A DNA stretch of 20,279 nucleotides, taken from an uncultured Streptococcus sp. GTDB taxonomy: Bacteria; Bacillota; Bacilli; Lactobacillales; Streptococcaceae. The stretch lies in NCBI GenBank assembly GCA_905373305.1, contig CAJPSM010000015.1, positions 1 to 20,279 on the forward strand. The letters are read 5' to 3'. Positions 14,228 through 20,279 of the stretch are shown in pieces. Positions within the stretch are counted from its first letter, which is position 1, and the number at the start of each line of letters is the position of its first letter. Made by a program: the position numbers and the translations under genes. The notes beneath the pieces were generated by a model, which was given only the letters and a program-made list of their open reading frames with translations, was not told the origin of the DNA and did no database searches.

Positions 14228-14229
14228 AA
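14210..14229. promoter_or_regulatory. Dyad over the pncB -35 region, possible operator
   Basis: TTTTATC (14210-14216) and GATAAAA (14223-14229) form a perfect 7-bp dyad around GAGATT, covering the -35 and part of the spacer. An NAD-pathway repressor such as NiaR would be a reasonable candidate, but I cannot confirm the motif from memory. An A/T-rich dyad of this size can also arise by chance. Confidence 0.35.
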
Positions 14230-14239
14230 AGCTAACAAG

Positions 14240-14728
14240 CTATTCTCCACTCTCCAGCACATCCATATCTTGCTCAAACTTTTTCTGAGCCCATTCGCCA
14301 TAACTTTTAAGACCGAGATTGCCGATAAAAACCCATGGAAGGTAAATCAGATAAGTAATGACCCAAGCAGACAAGTATTTAACGTTCAGAGGATTGTGCT
14401 GATAAATTTCGATATTGAATTGATAATTCTGCACCATCAAGAGAGTCGTAATAGCGAGAGTTACCAGCAAGCACCCTCCAATCGTAAAATGAAAACGACT
14501 ATAGTAGGTCACTCCAAGTTGTCGTGCACGATTGAAAAAGAAGAAAATTCCTAAAAGAAGGGTAACCAGAAGAATATTAGGATTAAAAAGAGCAGGTGCT
14601 AATACAGCCACCAAATAACTTAGCAGAATGAGCCCGATAAACACATGAAAAGACTCTGTCCCAGCTTTGTTGATCAGTTGCTCTTCTCTTTCGTCTAATA
14701 ATTGATAATAAAAAAATCTATTTTTCAT
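14240..14728 (-). CDS. Small four-helix membrane protein, function unknown
   Basis: This 162-aa protein has about four predicted membrane segments (roughly residues 28-48, 50-65, 80-100 and 118-140). The N-terminus is a soluble stretch (FFYYQLLDEREEQLINKAGT) and the tail is acidic (QDMDVLESGE). I do not recognise a firm family; it resembles DUF3278/DUF6773-type proteins often encoded beside small XRE regulators. The ATG lies inside the previous gene, 11 nt overlapping, with the ribosome site GGGAGG supplied by that gene's last codons. It is third in the regulator/membrane cassette. Only a weak AGCT-TGTT-AGCT hairpin with TTTTT follows its stop. Confidence 0.75.
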   Translation of the reverse strand: MKNRFFYYQLLDEREEQLINKAGTESFHVFIGLILLSYLVAVLAPALFNPNILLVTLLLGIFFFFNRARQLGVTYYSRFHFTIGGCLLVTLAITTLLMVQNYQFNIEIYQHNPLNVKYLSAWVITYLIYLPWVFIGNLGLKSYGEWAQKKFEQDMDVLESGE

Positions 14729-15191
14729 CTTCTTCCTCCCAAACTTGCTGATTTCTGCGATTCAAGTATAGGATTACTCGGTCCATAGAATAACTCCCAA
14801 CGAGATAGATGATAACTGCTAGAACCGCTTTTAGGGAGTACTTCCAAGTCAATAGACTGACCAGTTCCTCGCGATTTCCTACGATATCAATCAATAAAAT
14901 CACTATAGAAAATCCCAAAGCAGATAAAACTCTTTCTTTTCCAGTATTTTCAACAATATTCCGAATATCAATTCCTACATACATGCGGCGAATAATGGCA
15001 TACAAACCAACTCCGATCAATAAAAGTAATTCTGGCAAATAGGACAGAAGTGTTAAATTGAAAATATAAACTTTGGCAAAAATTTCCAGTGCCAAAAATA
15101 GGTACATTCCCAAGAGAATTTCTCCTGAAATCTTTCCATCCAATTTTTCCGTACGTTCATCTTTGATAACAAGTTTTTTTCTATTTTTCAT
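14718..15191 (-). CDS. Small membrane protein in XRE-regulator cassette, function unknown
   Basis: This 157-aa protein has about four membrane segments (roughly residues 24-45, 48-66, 91-108 and 119-140). Its N-terminus is charged (KKLVIKDERTEKLDGK), and its C-terminus NRRNQQVWEEEDEK is hydrophilic. The general plan matches the next gene, with an N-terminal DER-E motif in both (DERTEK and DEREEQ), so the two may be distant paralogues (inference). A DUF6773-like identity is possible but not certain. Both ends overlap neighbours by 11 nt, which suggests translational coupling with the regulator and with the downstream membrane protein. Confidence 0.78.
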   Translation of the reverse strand: MKNRKKLVIKDERTEKLDGKISGEILLGMYLFLALEIFAKVYIFNLTLLSYLPELLLLIGVGLYAIIRRMYVGIDIRNIVENTGKERVLSALGFSIVILLIDIVGNREELVSLLTWKYSLKAVLAVIIYLVGSYSMDRVILYLNRRNQQVWEEEDEK

Positions 15192-15390
15192 CTTCTTCCT
15201 CCCAAAATAGTTGGTCTAACGTTTTGCCTAAGCATCTGCAAATGGACTGGCAAAGGGAGAGACTAGGATTATATTTCCCTGCTTCTATCAAGCCGATAGT
15301 CTGCCTCGTAACACCCACAGCTTCTGCCAAATCACCTTGTGTCATATCAAGCTCCACACGAGCTAGTTTTAACTTTAAATTTTTAGCCAC
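15181..15390 (-). CDS. Small XRE-family (Cro/CI-type) transcriptional regulator
   Basis: This 69-aa protein is almost entirely one helix-turn-helix domain, with LDMTQGDLAEAVGVTRQTIG as the HTH core, EAGKYNPSLSLC after it, and LGKTLDQLFW near the end. I choose the GTG at 15388-15390 (giving MAKNLKLKLAR) because an AAGGAGG ribosome site lies 6 nt upstream. The ATG two codons earlier directly abuts that site and is a poor start. The tail WEEEDEK is encoded by the sequence that serves as ribosome site for the next gene. It probably controls its own operon of two membrane proteins. Confidence 0.88.
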   Translation of the reverse strand: MAKNLKLKLARVELDMTQGDLAEAVGVTRQTIGLIEAGKYNPSLSLCQSICRCLGKTLDQLFWEEEDEK

Positions 15391-15438
15391 TAGCATCCTC
15401 CTTCTATTTTTTAAAAAGTTGCGCTTCTTTTTAAAAAC

Positions 15439-15466
15439 ATTATACCATATATCTAACTTAATGCAA
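15439..15466 (-). promoter_or_regulatory. Promoter of the XRE/membrane-protein operon
   Basis: The minus strand carries TGGTATAAT, an extended -10 with TATAAT at the complement of 15439-15444. A -35 TTGCAT (complement of 15461-15466) lies 16 nt upstream. ATATAT blocks flank the spacer and could be part of an operator for the small regulator (weak). Confidence 0.75.
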
Positions 15467-15498
15467 TATATAAATGACATTTTGTAATATTTTATTAA

Positions 15499-15532
15499 CA
15501 AAAAACTCTCTATCACAAAATAACAGAGAGTT
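15499..15532 (-). terminator. Terminator of the HAD hydrolase gene
   Basis: Arms at 15504-15511 and 15525-15532 form a perfect 8-bp AACTCTCT/AGAGAGTT stem followed on the minus strand by TTTTTTG. It starts 7 nt past the stop codon. Confidence 0.88.
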
Positions 15533-15538
15533 CTGAGT

Positions 15539-16135
15539 TTAAATATAGGATTTCAAAATATCAACGACATCACTTCTTTTCTTGATCTGATAGGCCTTGA
15601 TTCCCAATTTCTGAGCTGCGATTGTATTGTTCTCAATATCATCTAGAAAGACACAATGTGTAGGATTTAACTGGTATTTGTCGAGAATCTCCTTAAACAT
15701 TGCCAAATCAGGCTTTATAGCTTTTATATCACAGGATAGGACAAAGCCATCTAAAAGTTCTTTTATGGGAGATAGCTGCTCTTCCAGCAAGTCATAAAAT
15801 ACCTTTGAGGTATTGGACAAGACAAAGATGCGATGCCCCTTTTTCTTTAGTTCTGACAAAACAGGAAAGACTTCCCTATAAATATCAATGTAGCTAGGCC
15901 AATTCCAGATAACTTCTTCGACCTTCTTTTGATAGGTACTTCCAATCATCGACACAACTTTAAGCACTAATTCTTGTCTCGTCATGGTACCAAGATCTAA
16001 TCTTTCCCAAAGCCCCGACTGAAAAATGGTCTTATCTAAAATCAGATAATCTTTCTTCATCTCCGAAACGCCTTGCAAAATCTTATCCTTGTTCCATTCT
16101 AACAAGACGTTGCCCATATCTAGTATTATGTCCAT
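15539..16135 (-). CDS. HAD superfamily hydrolase (subfamily IA, YihX-like)
   Basis: This 198-aa protein has the HAD phosphatase fold. Motif I is LDMGNVLLEW with nucleophile Asp6. The second Asp usual two residues later is Gly8, a DxGNV variant known in YihX-like members. Motif II is VLSNTS (about residues 105-110), motif III Lys141 in KPDLAMF, and motif IV FLDDIENN with Asp165/Asp166. The helical cap (about 15-85) is the C1 type. The substrate is probably a sugar phosphate or small phosphoester, but this is not determined. A strong GGAGGTGG ribosome site precedes the ATG. It lies 59 nt after an acetyltransferase gene and may share its promoter. Confidence 0.88.
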   Translation of the reverse strand: MDIILDMGNVLLEWNKDKILQGVSEMKKDYLILDKTIFQSGLWERLDLGTMTRQELVLKVVSMIGSTYQKKVEEVIWNWPSYIDIYREVFPVLSELKKKGHRIFVLSNTSKVFYDLLEEQLSPIKELLDGFVLSCDIKAIKPDLAMFKEILDKYQLNPTHCVFLDDIENNTIAAQKLGIKAYQIKKRSDVVDILKSYI

Positions 16136-16194
16136 TAGCCCACCTCCATAGTGATGTGAAGATTTCCTCTTTGATTTATACTTTCATATTCAGC

Positions 16195-16605
16195 TTACAA
16201 ATCCTTTTGGTAATAAAATCTTTGCCCTGTGTAGGGATAGTCTTGCAAGGTAAAGACCTCCTTGTAGCCATACCTTTCGTAAAAGTCTGGCGCTTGAAAC
16301 TGGTAAGTATTGACAAAAGCAAAACGACAGTTTCGATGCTTAGCTTCACTTTCTGCTTGCTGCAATAGTTTTGAACCGATTCCTTGTCCTCGTAATTCCT
16401 CTTTCACAAACAAATACTCGATTTCCAACCAATTTCCAAAAGTCTCTGCTACCAAGCCCGCCAAGAGATTGCCCTTTTCATCTTCGACATAAAGATTCAG
16501 TGGCTCGCTTTCAGCCTCTTCTCTTTTGGAACGATTATAAGCACGAATCAGATTTCCTATTTCTTGCGCTTTCTGGGACGCTTTATTTTCCAATCTAAAG
16601 TGCAT
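16195..16605 (-). CDS. GNAT family N-acetyltransferase
   Basis: This 136-aa single-domain GNAT enzyme has the acetyl-CoA loop VKEELRGQGIGSKLLQQAE (about residues 67-85, RGQGIG being the pyrophosphate-binding turn) and the C-terminal DFYERYGYKEV segment typical of the fold. The acceptor substrate is unknown. It shows no close resemblance to the RimJ-like gene at 11046-11591, so the two are separate lineages. The ATG has an AAGGAGG ribosome site and a strong promoter upstream (16635-16663). The HAD gene follows. Confidence 0.88.
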   Translation of the reverse strand: MHFRLENKASQKAQEIGNLIRAYNRSKREEAESEPLNLYVEDEKGNLLAGLVAETFGNWLEIEYLFVKEELRGQGIGSKLLQQAESEAKHRNCRFAFVNTYQFQAPDFYERYGYKEVFTLQDYPYTGQRFYYQKDL

Positions 16606-16634
16606 CCAAACCTCCTTCGAACTGTTACAGCTTG

Positions 16635-16663
16635 ATTATAATCTTATTTCAATAGACTGTCAA
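16635..16663 (-). promoter_or_regulatory. Strong promoter of the GNAT-HAD unit
   Basis: On the minus strand, TTGACA (complement of 16658-16663), a spacer of exactly 17 nt and TATAAT (complement of 16635-16640) make a full-consensus promoter. The predicted start is near 16628, about 23 nt before the ATG. Confidence 0.88.
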
Positions 16664-16666
16664 ACT

Positions 16667-16699
16667 AAAAAGAACTCACCAAGCAAAGTTGATGAGTTC
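16667..16699 (-). terminator. Terminator of the amino acid permease gene
   Basis: Arms GAACTCA (16672-16678) and TGAGTTC (16693-16699), extended inwards with one mismatch, are followed on the minus strand by TTTTTAG. They lie 6 nt past the permease stop and just before the GNAT promoter. Confidence 0.82.
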
Positions 16700-16704
16700 A
16701 TGAT

Positions 16705-18069
16705 TTATTTCCTAAATTTCCACTGGCTATAAATTCCGAAACCGATAATCCAGATAGCAGAACCAACTGCTCCCATAAAGGTAGATTCTTGTAAAAAGAG
16801 GGTTACAAAGACAAAGATAAAGAAGAGCATGGTTAAAGGATTTAAGAAACGATACTGAGGCATGAGGTAGCCATCCGCCATGAAGTCTTGTGACTTGCGG
16901 TATTTGAGATGGGCCACCATGATCAAGATATAAATCGCGATGTAAACACCTGATGAAGACGCCGTAATCAAAGCAAAGGCATCGGAAACACCTGGCAAAA
17001 CATTGATAAAGGCAGCTAGAGCAATCAAGATTGCTGAAGCAATGATGGCATTTTGTGGAACATTATGGCGAGAAAGAGTATCTGCCTTGATCGCTTTTAA
17101 GAATCGATTGGGCGAATCATGGGCAATCTGGTAGAGGTGTCGCCCTGTTGAATAGAGAGTTGAGTTAAGAGCAGATGCTGCCGACGTCAAAACAACGAAG
17201 TTAATCAGAGCTGCCGCCCACTTGATACCTGCCAGCTCAAAAACCGTTACAAATGGTGAATCTGAAGAAGCAAGTTCTCTCCAAGGAATAATAGACATAA
17301 TGGCTAATAGAGCTCCACCATAGAAGAAGACAATTCGGAGAGGAATTTCCTTAACTGCTTTTGGCAAAACCTGACGAGGATTCTTCGTTTCAGAGGTTGT
17401 CACTCCGATAAATTCAATCATCAGATAGGCAAAAAATACCATTTGAAAGGCCATGACAAAGTTCATGACTCCATTTGGGAAAAGAGAGAATTGATTGCTG
17501 ATATTTGCCAGACTTGCAGCACCATATGGTGTTTCAAATCCTTTCAAGACCATAAAGGCTCCCGTTGCAATCATAGCTAAAATAGCCACAATCTTAACCA
17601 TAGCAAACCAAAACTCGACTTCTCCAAAGAGCTTAACCGCAATCAGATTGACCAAGGCCAAAATCGTTAAAAAGACAAGCTGAATCAGCCAACTAGGCCA
17701 GCTCGGAAACCAAAACTGAACATAATGCGAAATCGCAGTGATTTCTGCCATACCGATAAAGACGACAGACAACCAATAAGACCAAACTGAGAAATAACCC
17801 CAGCCTTTCCCCAAATGACGGGTGATAAAGTTGATAAAAGTATGTTGTTCTGGATCCTGATACAGCATCTCCCCAATAGCCCTCATCATCAAAAACATAA
17901 AGGCTCCTGTAATCATGTAAATCAGGATGATAGAAGGTCCAGTAAGGCTGATAGAACGACCAGCACCTAGGAAAAGACCTGTTCCGATTGTTCCCGCAAT
18001 AGCCATCACCTGAACATGACGATTGGTTAATCCACGATCCATCTTATTTTTTTTCTTATTTTCACTCAT
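16705..18069 (-). CDS. APC-superfamily amino acid permease (AAT family)
   Basis: This 454-aa integral membrane transporter has about twelve hydrophobic segments and is probably an amino acid/proton symporter. The start of helix 1 carries the AAT-family signature RGLTNRHVQVMAIAGTIGTG and GLFLGAG, which forms the substrate-binding break. The closest relatives by eye are CycA-type D-Ser/D-Ala/Gly or related permeases, but specificity cannot be read. I start at ATG 18067-18069 (MSENKKKNK), which has a TAGGAGA ribosome site. An ATG seven codons upstream lacks one. No convincing promoter is seen in 18070-18146, so read-through past the greA terminator is possible. Confidence 0.9.
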   Translation of the reverse strand: MSENKKKNKMDRGLTNRHVQVMAIAGTIGTGLFLGAGRSISLTGPSIILIYMITGAFMFLMMRAIGEMLYQDPEQHTFINFITRHLGKGWGYFSVWSYWLSVVFIGMAEITAISHYVQFWFPSWPSWLIQLVFLTILALVNLIAVKLFGEVEFWFAMVKIVAILAMIATGAFMVLKGFETPYGAASLANISNQFSLFPNGVMNFVMAFQMVFFAYLMIEFIGVTTSETKNPRQVLPKAVKEIPLRIVFFYGGALLAIMSIIPWRELASSDSPFVTVFELAGIKWAAALINFVVLTSAASALNSTLYSTGRHLYQIAHDSPNRFLKAIKADTLSRHNVPQNAIIASAILIALAAFINVLPGVSDAFALITASSSGVYIAIYILIMVAHLKYRKSQDFMADGYLMPQYRFLNPLTMLFFIFVFVTLFLQESTFMGAVGSAIWIIGFGIYSQWKFRK

Positions 18070-18096
18070 ATAGTCTCCTATTTTATTCAAAAAACC

Positions 18097-18138
18097 AAAA
18101 AGGAGTTGAGCAAGGCAAAGCCTCTACTACTCCTTTTT
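18097..18138 (-). terminator. Terminator of greA
   Basis: Arms AAAAAGGAGT (18097-18106) and ACTCCTTTTT (18129-18138) form a perfect 10-bp stem with an inner AGGC-AAA-GCCT helix. T-tracts are available on the minus strand. It lies 8 nt past the greA stop codon. Confidence 0.85.
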
Positions 18139-18146
18139 CATTCTAT

Positions 18147-18629
18147 TTAGGCTGTTTTTTCAACCTTTAAGATTTTGACATCATAGCTACCAACTGGTGT
18201 CTCGATGGTCGCTGTATCACCAGTCTTCTTGCCGATCAAGGCTTGTCCAATCGGGCTCTCATTTGAAACCTTACCAGCAAAAGCATCTGCACCTGCAGAA
18301 CCGACGATGATATAGACTTCTTCGTCATCTTCCCCGACTTCTTGGATTGTTACAGTCTTACCGATAGCTACCTCATCTTGGGCAACTGCATCACTATTAA
18401 CAATTTCAGCATAGCGAATTTTTGTTTCTAGACTAGAAATTTGTCCTTCAACAAAAGCTTGCTCATCCTTGGCTGCTTCGTACTCGCTGTTCTCTGAAAG
18501 GTCTCCGTATGAACGTGCGATTTTAATACGTTCTACTACTTCCGGACGACGAACGAGTTTCAACTCTTCTAATTCTTTTTCAAGTTTTTCCTTTTCTTCA
18601 AGGGTCATTGGGTAAGTTTTTTCTGCCAT
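18147..18629 (-). CDS. greA: Transcription elongation factor GreA
   Basis: This 160-aa factor enters the RNA polymerase secondary channel and stimulates cleavage of backtracked transcripts. The N-terminal coiled coil (about residues 8-75) has the acidic tip YGDLSENSEYEAAKDEQ, with Asp43 and Glu46 as the Mg-coordinating residues. The C-terminal FKBP-like domain contains NESPIGQALIGKKTGDTATI. The start is ATG 18627-18629 (MAEKTYPMTL). A TTG three codons upstream is less likely. The ribosome site is weak (AGAAAG). It follows mltG after 63 bp that hold a hairpin but no clear promoter, so cotranscription with mltG by read-through is plausible. Confidence 0.96.
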   Translation of the reverse strand: MAEKTYPMTLEEKEKLEKELEELKLVRRPEVVERIKIARSYGDLSENSEYEAAKDEQAFVEGQISSLETKIRYAEIVNSDAVAQDEVAIGKTVTIQEVGEDDEEVYIIVGSAGADAFAGKVSNESPIGQALIGKKTGDTATIETPVGSYDVKILKVEKTA

Positions 18630-18666
18630 TTTTCTCAACTTTCTTTTCTTAATTTGTTTTTAAAAC

Positions 18667-18694
18667 AAAATTATGTGGAAAACCACATAATTTT
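18667..18694 (-). terminator. Hairpin terminator at the 3' end of mltG
   Basis: A perfect 12-bp stem (18667-18678 and 18683-18694) with a 4-nt loop overlaps the mltG stop codon (18693-18695) and is followed on the minus strand by GTTTT. It may be leaky, since greA has no obvious promoter of its own. Confidence 0.8.
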
Positions 18695-20279
18695 AGTTTG
18701 AACTACTTGATTGTGTTAATTTGCTGTTGATGTGTTCTGCAACGTTTTGATCATGTTCTTCTTTGGTCGTTGCAAAGTATACTTTACCATCTTCGACATT
18801 GGCTACAAAGTACAAGTACTCACTCTTTGTCTGGTTTACACTTGCTTCAATCGCATCTAAACTTGGGCTATCAACCGGTCCAGGCATGAGGCCAAGGTGT
18901 GTATAAACATTGTATGGTGAATCAATCGTTGTATCAATTCCAGCGTCATCTGCTAAACTAATCTTTTGACCAAGTTTTCCTTGAGCATATAGGATAGCGA
19001 TATTACTTTGAAGTGGCATACCGACATTCAAGCGGTTATAGAAGACACCTGCGATTTTCTTACGGTCTTCGGTCTTAGCACCTTCTTTTTCGACAAGAGA
19101 AGCAATGCTGAGCAATTCATTTACTGTCAGATTCTTTTCTTTGATTGTAGCATAATATGGTGACAAGGCCTTATCCATAGCAGCAATCATCTCATCAATC
19201 AAACTTTCAACTGTAGTGCTTTCTTTGATAGTATAAGTTGCTGGGAAAAGGTAACCTTCTAGGCGATAACGAACCCCACTATCTTTTGTTGGGAGACTTC
19301 CAAGCAAGTTTGGATACTTGGCTACTAATTGGGAGATAAAGGTCTCATCTTGAGCTTTTGCCAAGAAAGCATCCGCAGTAAGAGGTTCTTTAAATTCACC
19401 TTGAAGTTGTCCTACTGTTTGAGCGATTTGCTCTAATGTATAGCCTTCTGGAATTGTCAGGCTTGCAAGAGCTGGTTCTTGAGGTTCAGGTGTCCCACCT
19501 TTTTCCAATTCTTGAATCAACTCATCCGTACTCATACTCTTCTTCAAGTTGTAATAACCTGATTTCAAGTTGGCATGACTATAGTATTTAGCATAAAGGC
19601 TAAAGATAAGTCCATGTTTAACCAAACCAGATTTTTCCAAGGTACTTCCGATTTCTTGTACATTAGAACCTTCTGGGATTTGAACTGTTACATACTCCTT
19701 AGAATTTGCATCAACTGGTTTCAAGGATTCTTGAACGTAACCATAACCAAAGAATCCACCAATACCCACGAGCACTAGGAGAACTAGGAAAGTTAGCAAG
19801 CAGCCTTTACCTTTTGATTTCTTCTTTTTCTTAGCTGGATTTGTTCCTTCACGACGACTGCGTCGTGGAGCATCTGCTAGGTTATCAACTTTCTCAACTG
19901 GAGCAGGGACTACATTCTCCACAACAGGAAGGACTGATTCTTCTTTTTTGTCATGCGTTTTATAGGAAACAGCCACTTTAGTTGGAGTAGTGTTAAACTC
20001 TTTGTCTTCCTTTTTAGGCTCTACAGCATCAATCTTGGCTTGTGCAGGCTCTTCTAGTTTCGACTCTTCTGGTTCTGGTGCTGTCACTTCGCTTGATTCA
20101 AAACTTGGACGTGGTGGCACGCTTGGGGCATTTTTAAGGATTTCATCCACAGTTGACAGAGAGTCTACCATTAAACCTTCTGTGGCAAGATTTGGTTCTT
20201 GTTCAGAAGGAGCGGGTGGAGTTACTTGAGAAGATGGAGTTGGAGTGGTCGAACTTTCATCTTCTTTCTCCCTTCTTTC
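18693..20279 (-). CDS. mltG: Endolytic murein transglycosylase MltG (partial, 5' end outside window)
   Basis: This enzyme cuts nascent peptidoglycan glycan strands. In streptococci MltG acts at midcell with the peripheral elongation machinery. The visible part is 528 codons and stays open to the right edge, so the ATG at 20169-20171 is internal: 36 in-frame codons precede it (ERREKEDESS onward). In order there is an acidic, Pro/Glu-rich cytoplasmic N-terminus, a basic RRSRREG...KKKKK stretch, one membrane helix (GCLLTFLVLLVLVGIGGFFG), a LysM-like part (VTVQIPEGSNVQEIGSTL) and the YceG catalytic domain with RLEGYLFPATY holding the catalytic Glu. It ends ...TQSSSSN. Confidence 0.94.
   Translation of the reverse strand, partial: ERREKEDESSTTPTPSSQVTPPAPSEQEPNLATEGLMVDSLSTVDEILKNAPSVPPRPSFESSEVTAPEPEESKLEEPAQAKIDAVEPKKEDKEFNTTPTKVAVSYKTHDKKEESVLPVVENVVPAPVEKVDNLADAPRRSRREGTNPAKKKKKSKGKGCLLTFLVLLVLVGIGGFFGYGYVQESLKPVDANSKEYVTVQIPEGSNVQEIGSTLEKSGLVKHGLIFSLYAKYYSHANLKSGYYNLKKSMSTDELIQELEKGGTPEPQEPALASLTIPEGYTLEQIAQTVGQLQGEFKEPLTADAFLAKAQDETFISQLVAKYPNLLGSLPTKDSGVRYRLEGYLFPATYTIKESTTVESLIDEMIAAMDKALSPYYATIKEKNLTVNELLSIASLVEKEGAKTEDRKKIAGVFYNRLNVGMPLQSNIAILYAQGKLGQKISLADDAGIDTTIDSPYNVYTHLGLMPGPVDSPSLDAIEASVNQTKSEYLYFVANVEDGKVYFATTKEEHDQNVAEHINSKLTQSSSSN

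Noticed and set aside
15391..15516. Longer N-terminus for the small XRE regulator, from 15516 or ATG 15396
   Set aside because: The region holds the promoter, and the ribosome site directly abuts ATG 15396. GTG 15390 has ideal 6-nt spacing and the family-like start MAKNLK.
18070..18090. TAAAAT near 18080-18085 as a -10 for the permease
   Set aside because: It would place the transcription start inside the ribosome-binding site, leaving almost no leader, and there is no -35.
1..20279. Insertion sequences, BOX or RUP repeats, tRNA or rRNA genes, prophage
   Set aside because: Read by eye on both strands. No transposase, cloverleaf, recognisable BOX/RUP sequence or phage gene was found.

Overview
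The window looks like chromosomal DNA of a low-GC Gram-positive coccus of the Streptococcus mitis/oralis/pneumoniae group. The Upp, ClpP, GreA, LivJ and MltG proteins have typical streptococcal sequences, and promoters are sigma-A-like with many extended -10 (TGnTATAAT) elements. The order liv operon, ylbG, clpP, upp, dCMP deaminase, TetR regulator, degV, FAD oxidoreductase matches my memory of a contiguous block in S. pneumoniae. The pncB-nadE and mltG-greA pairs, as I recall, lie elsewhere there, so this is probably a non-pneumoniae relative. No database search was possible.

Layout. 1-228 is an array of hairpins on the 3' side of livF. 225-4808 (minus) is the branched-chain amino acid ABC importer livJ-livH-livM-livG-livF, with a CodY-box-like site in its promoter. 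4896-7775 (minus) holds ylbG, clpP (with a CtsR operator), upp, a dCMP-deaminase-like gene and a TetR-family regulator. 7776-7899 is a divergent control region with overlapping promoters and a perfect inverted repeat. 7900-10986 (plus) holds degV, a BaiN/RdsA-type flavoprotein, a DUF1697 gene and a Nudix hydrolase. A bidirectional terminator separates these from a RimJ/RimL-type acetyltransferase (minus). 11657-11845 is a second hairpin array, lying 3' of nadE. pncB-nadE (minus) is an NAD salvage operon with a 4-bp start/stop overlap. 14240-15390 (minus) is an XRE regulator plus two small membrane proteins with overlapping reading frames. 15539-16605 (minus) holds a HAD hydrolase and a GNAT acetyltransferase. 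16705-20279 (minus) holds an amino acid permease, greA and mltG; mltG runs off the right edge.

Functionally this is mostly core metabolism and housekeeping: amino acid import, proteolysis, pyrimidine and NAD salvage, transcript-cleavage control and peptidoglycan processing. I see no CRISPR array, prophage, transposase, rRNA, tRNA, BOX or RUP element. The least ordinary features are the two arrays of degenerate tandem terminator-like hairpins, a probable leaderless mRNA for the flavoprotein gene, three places where a terminator T-tract runs straight into an extended -10 promoter, and a regulator/membrane-protein cassette in which the same 27-bp junction occurs twice.
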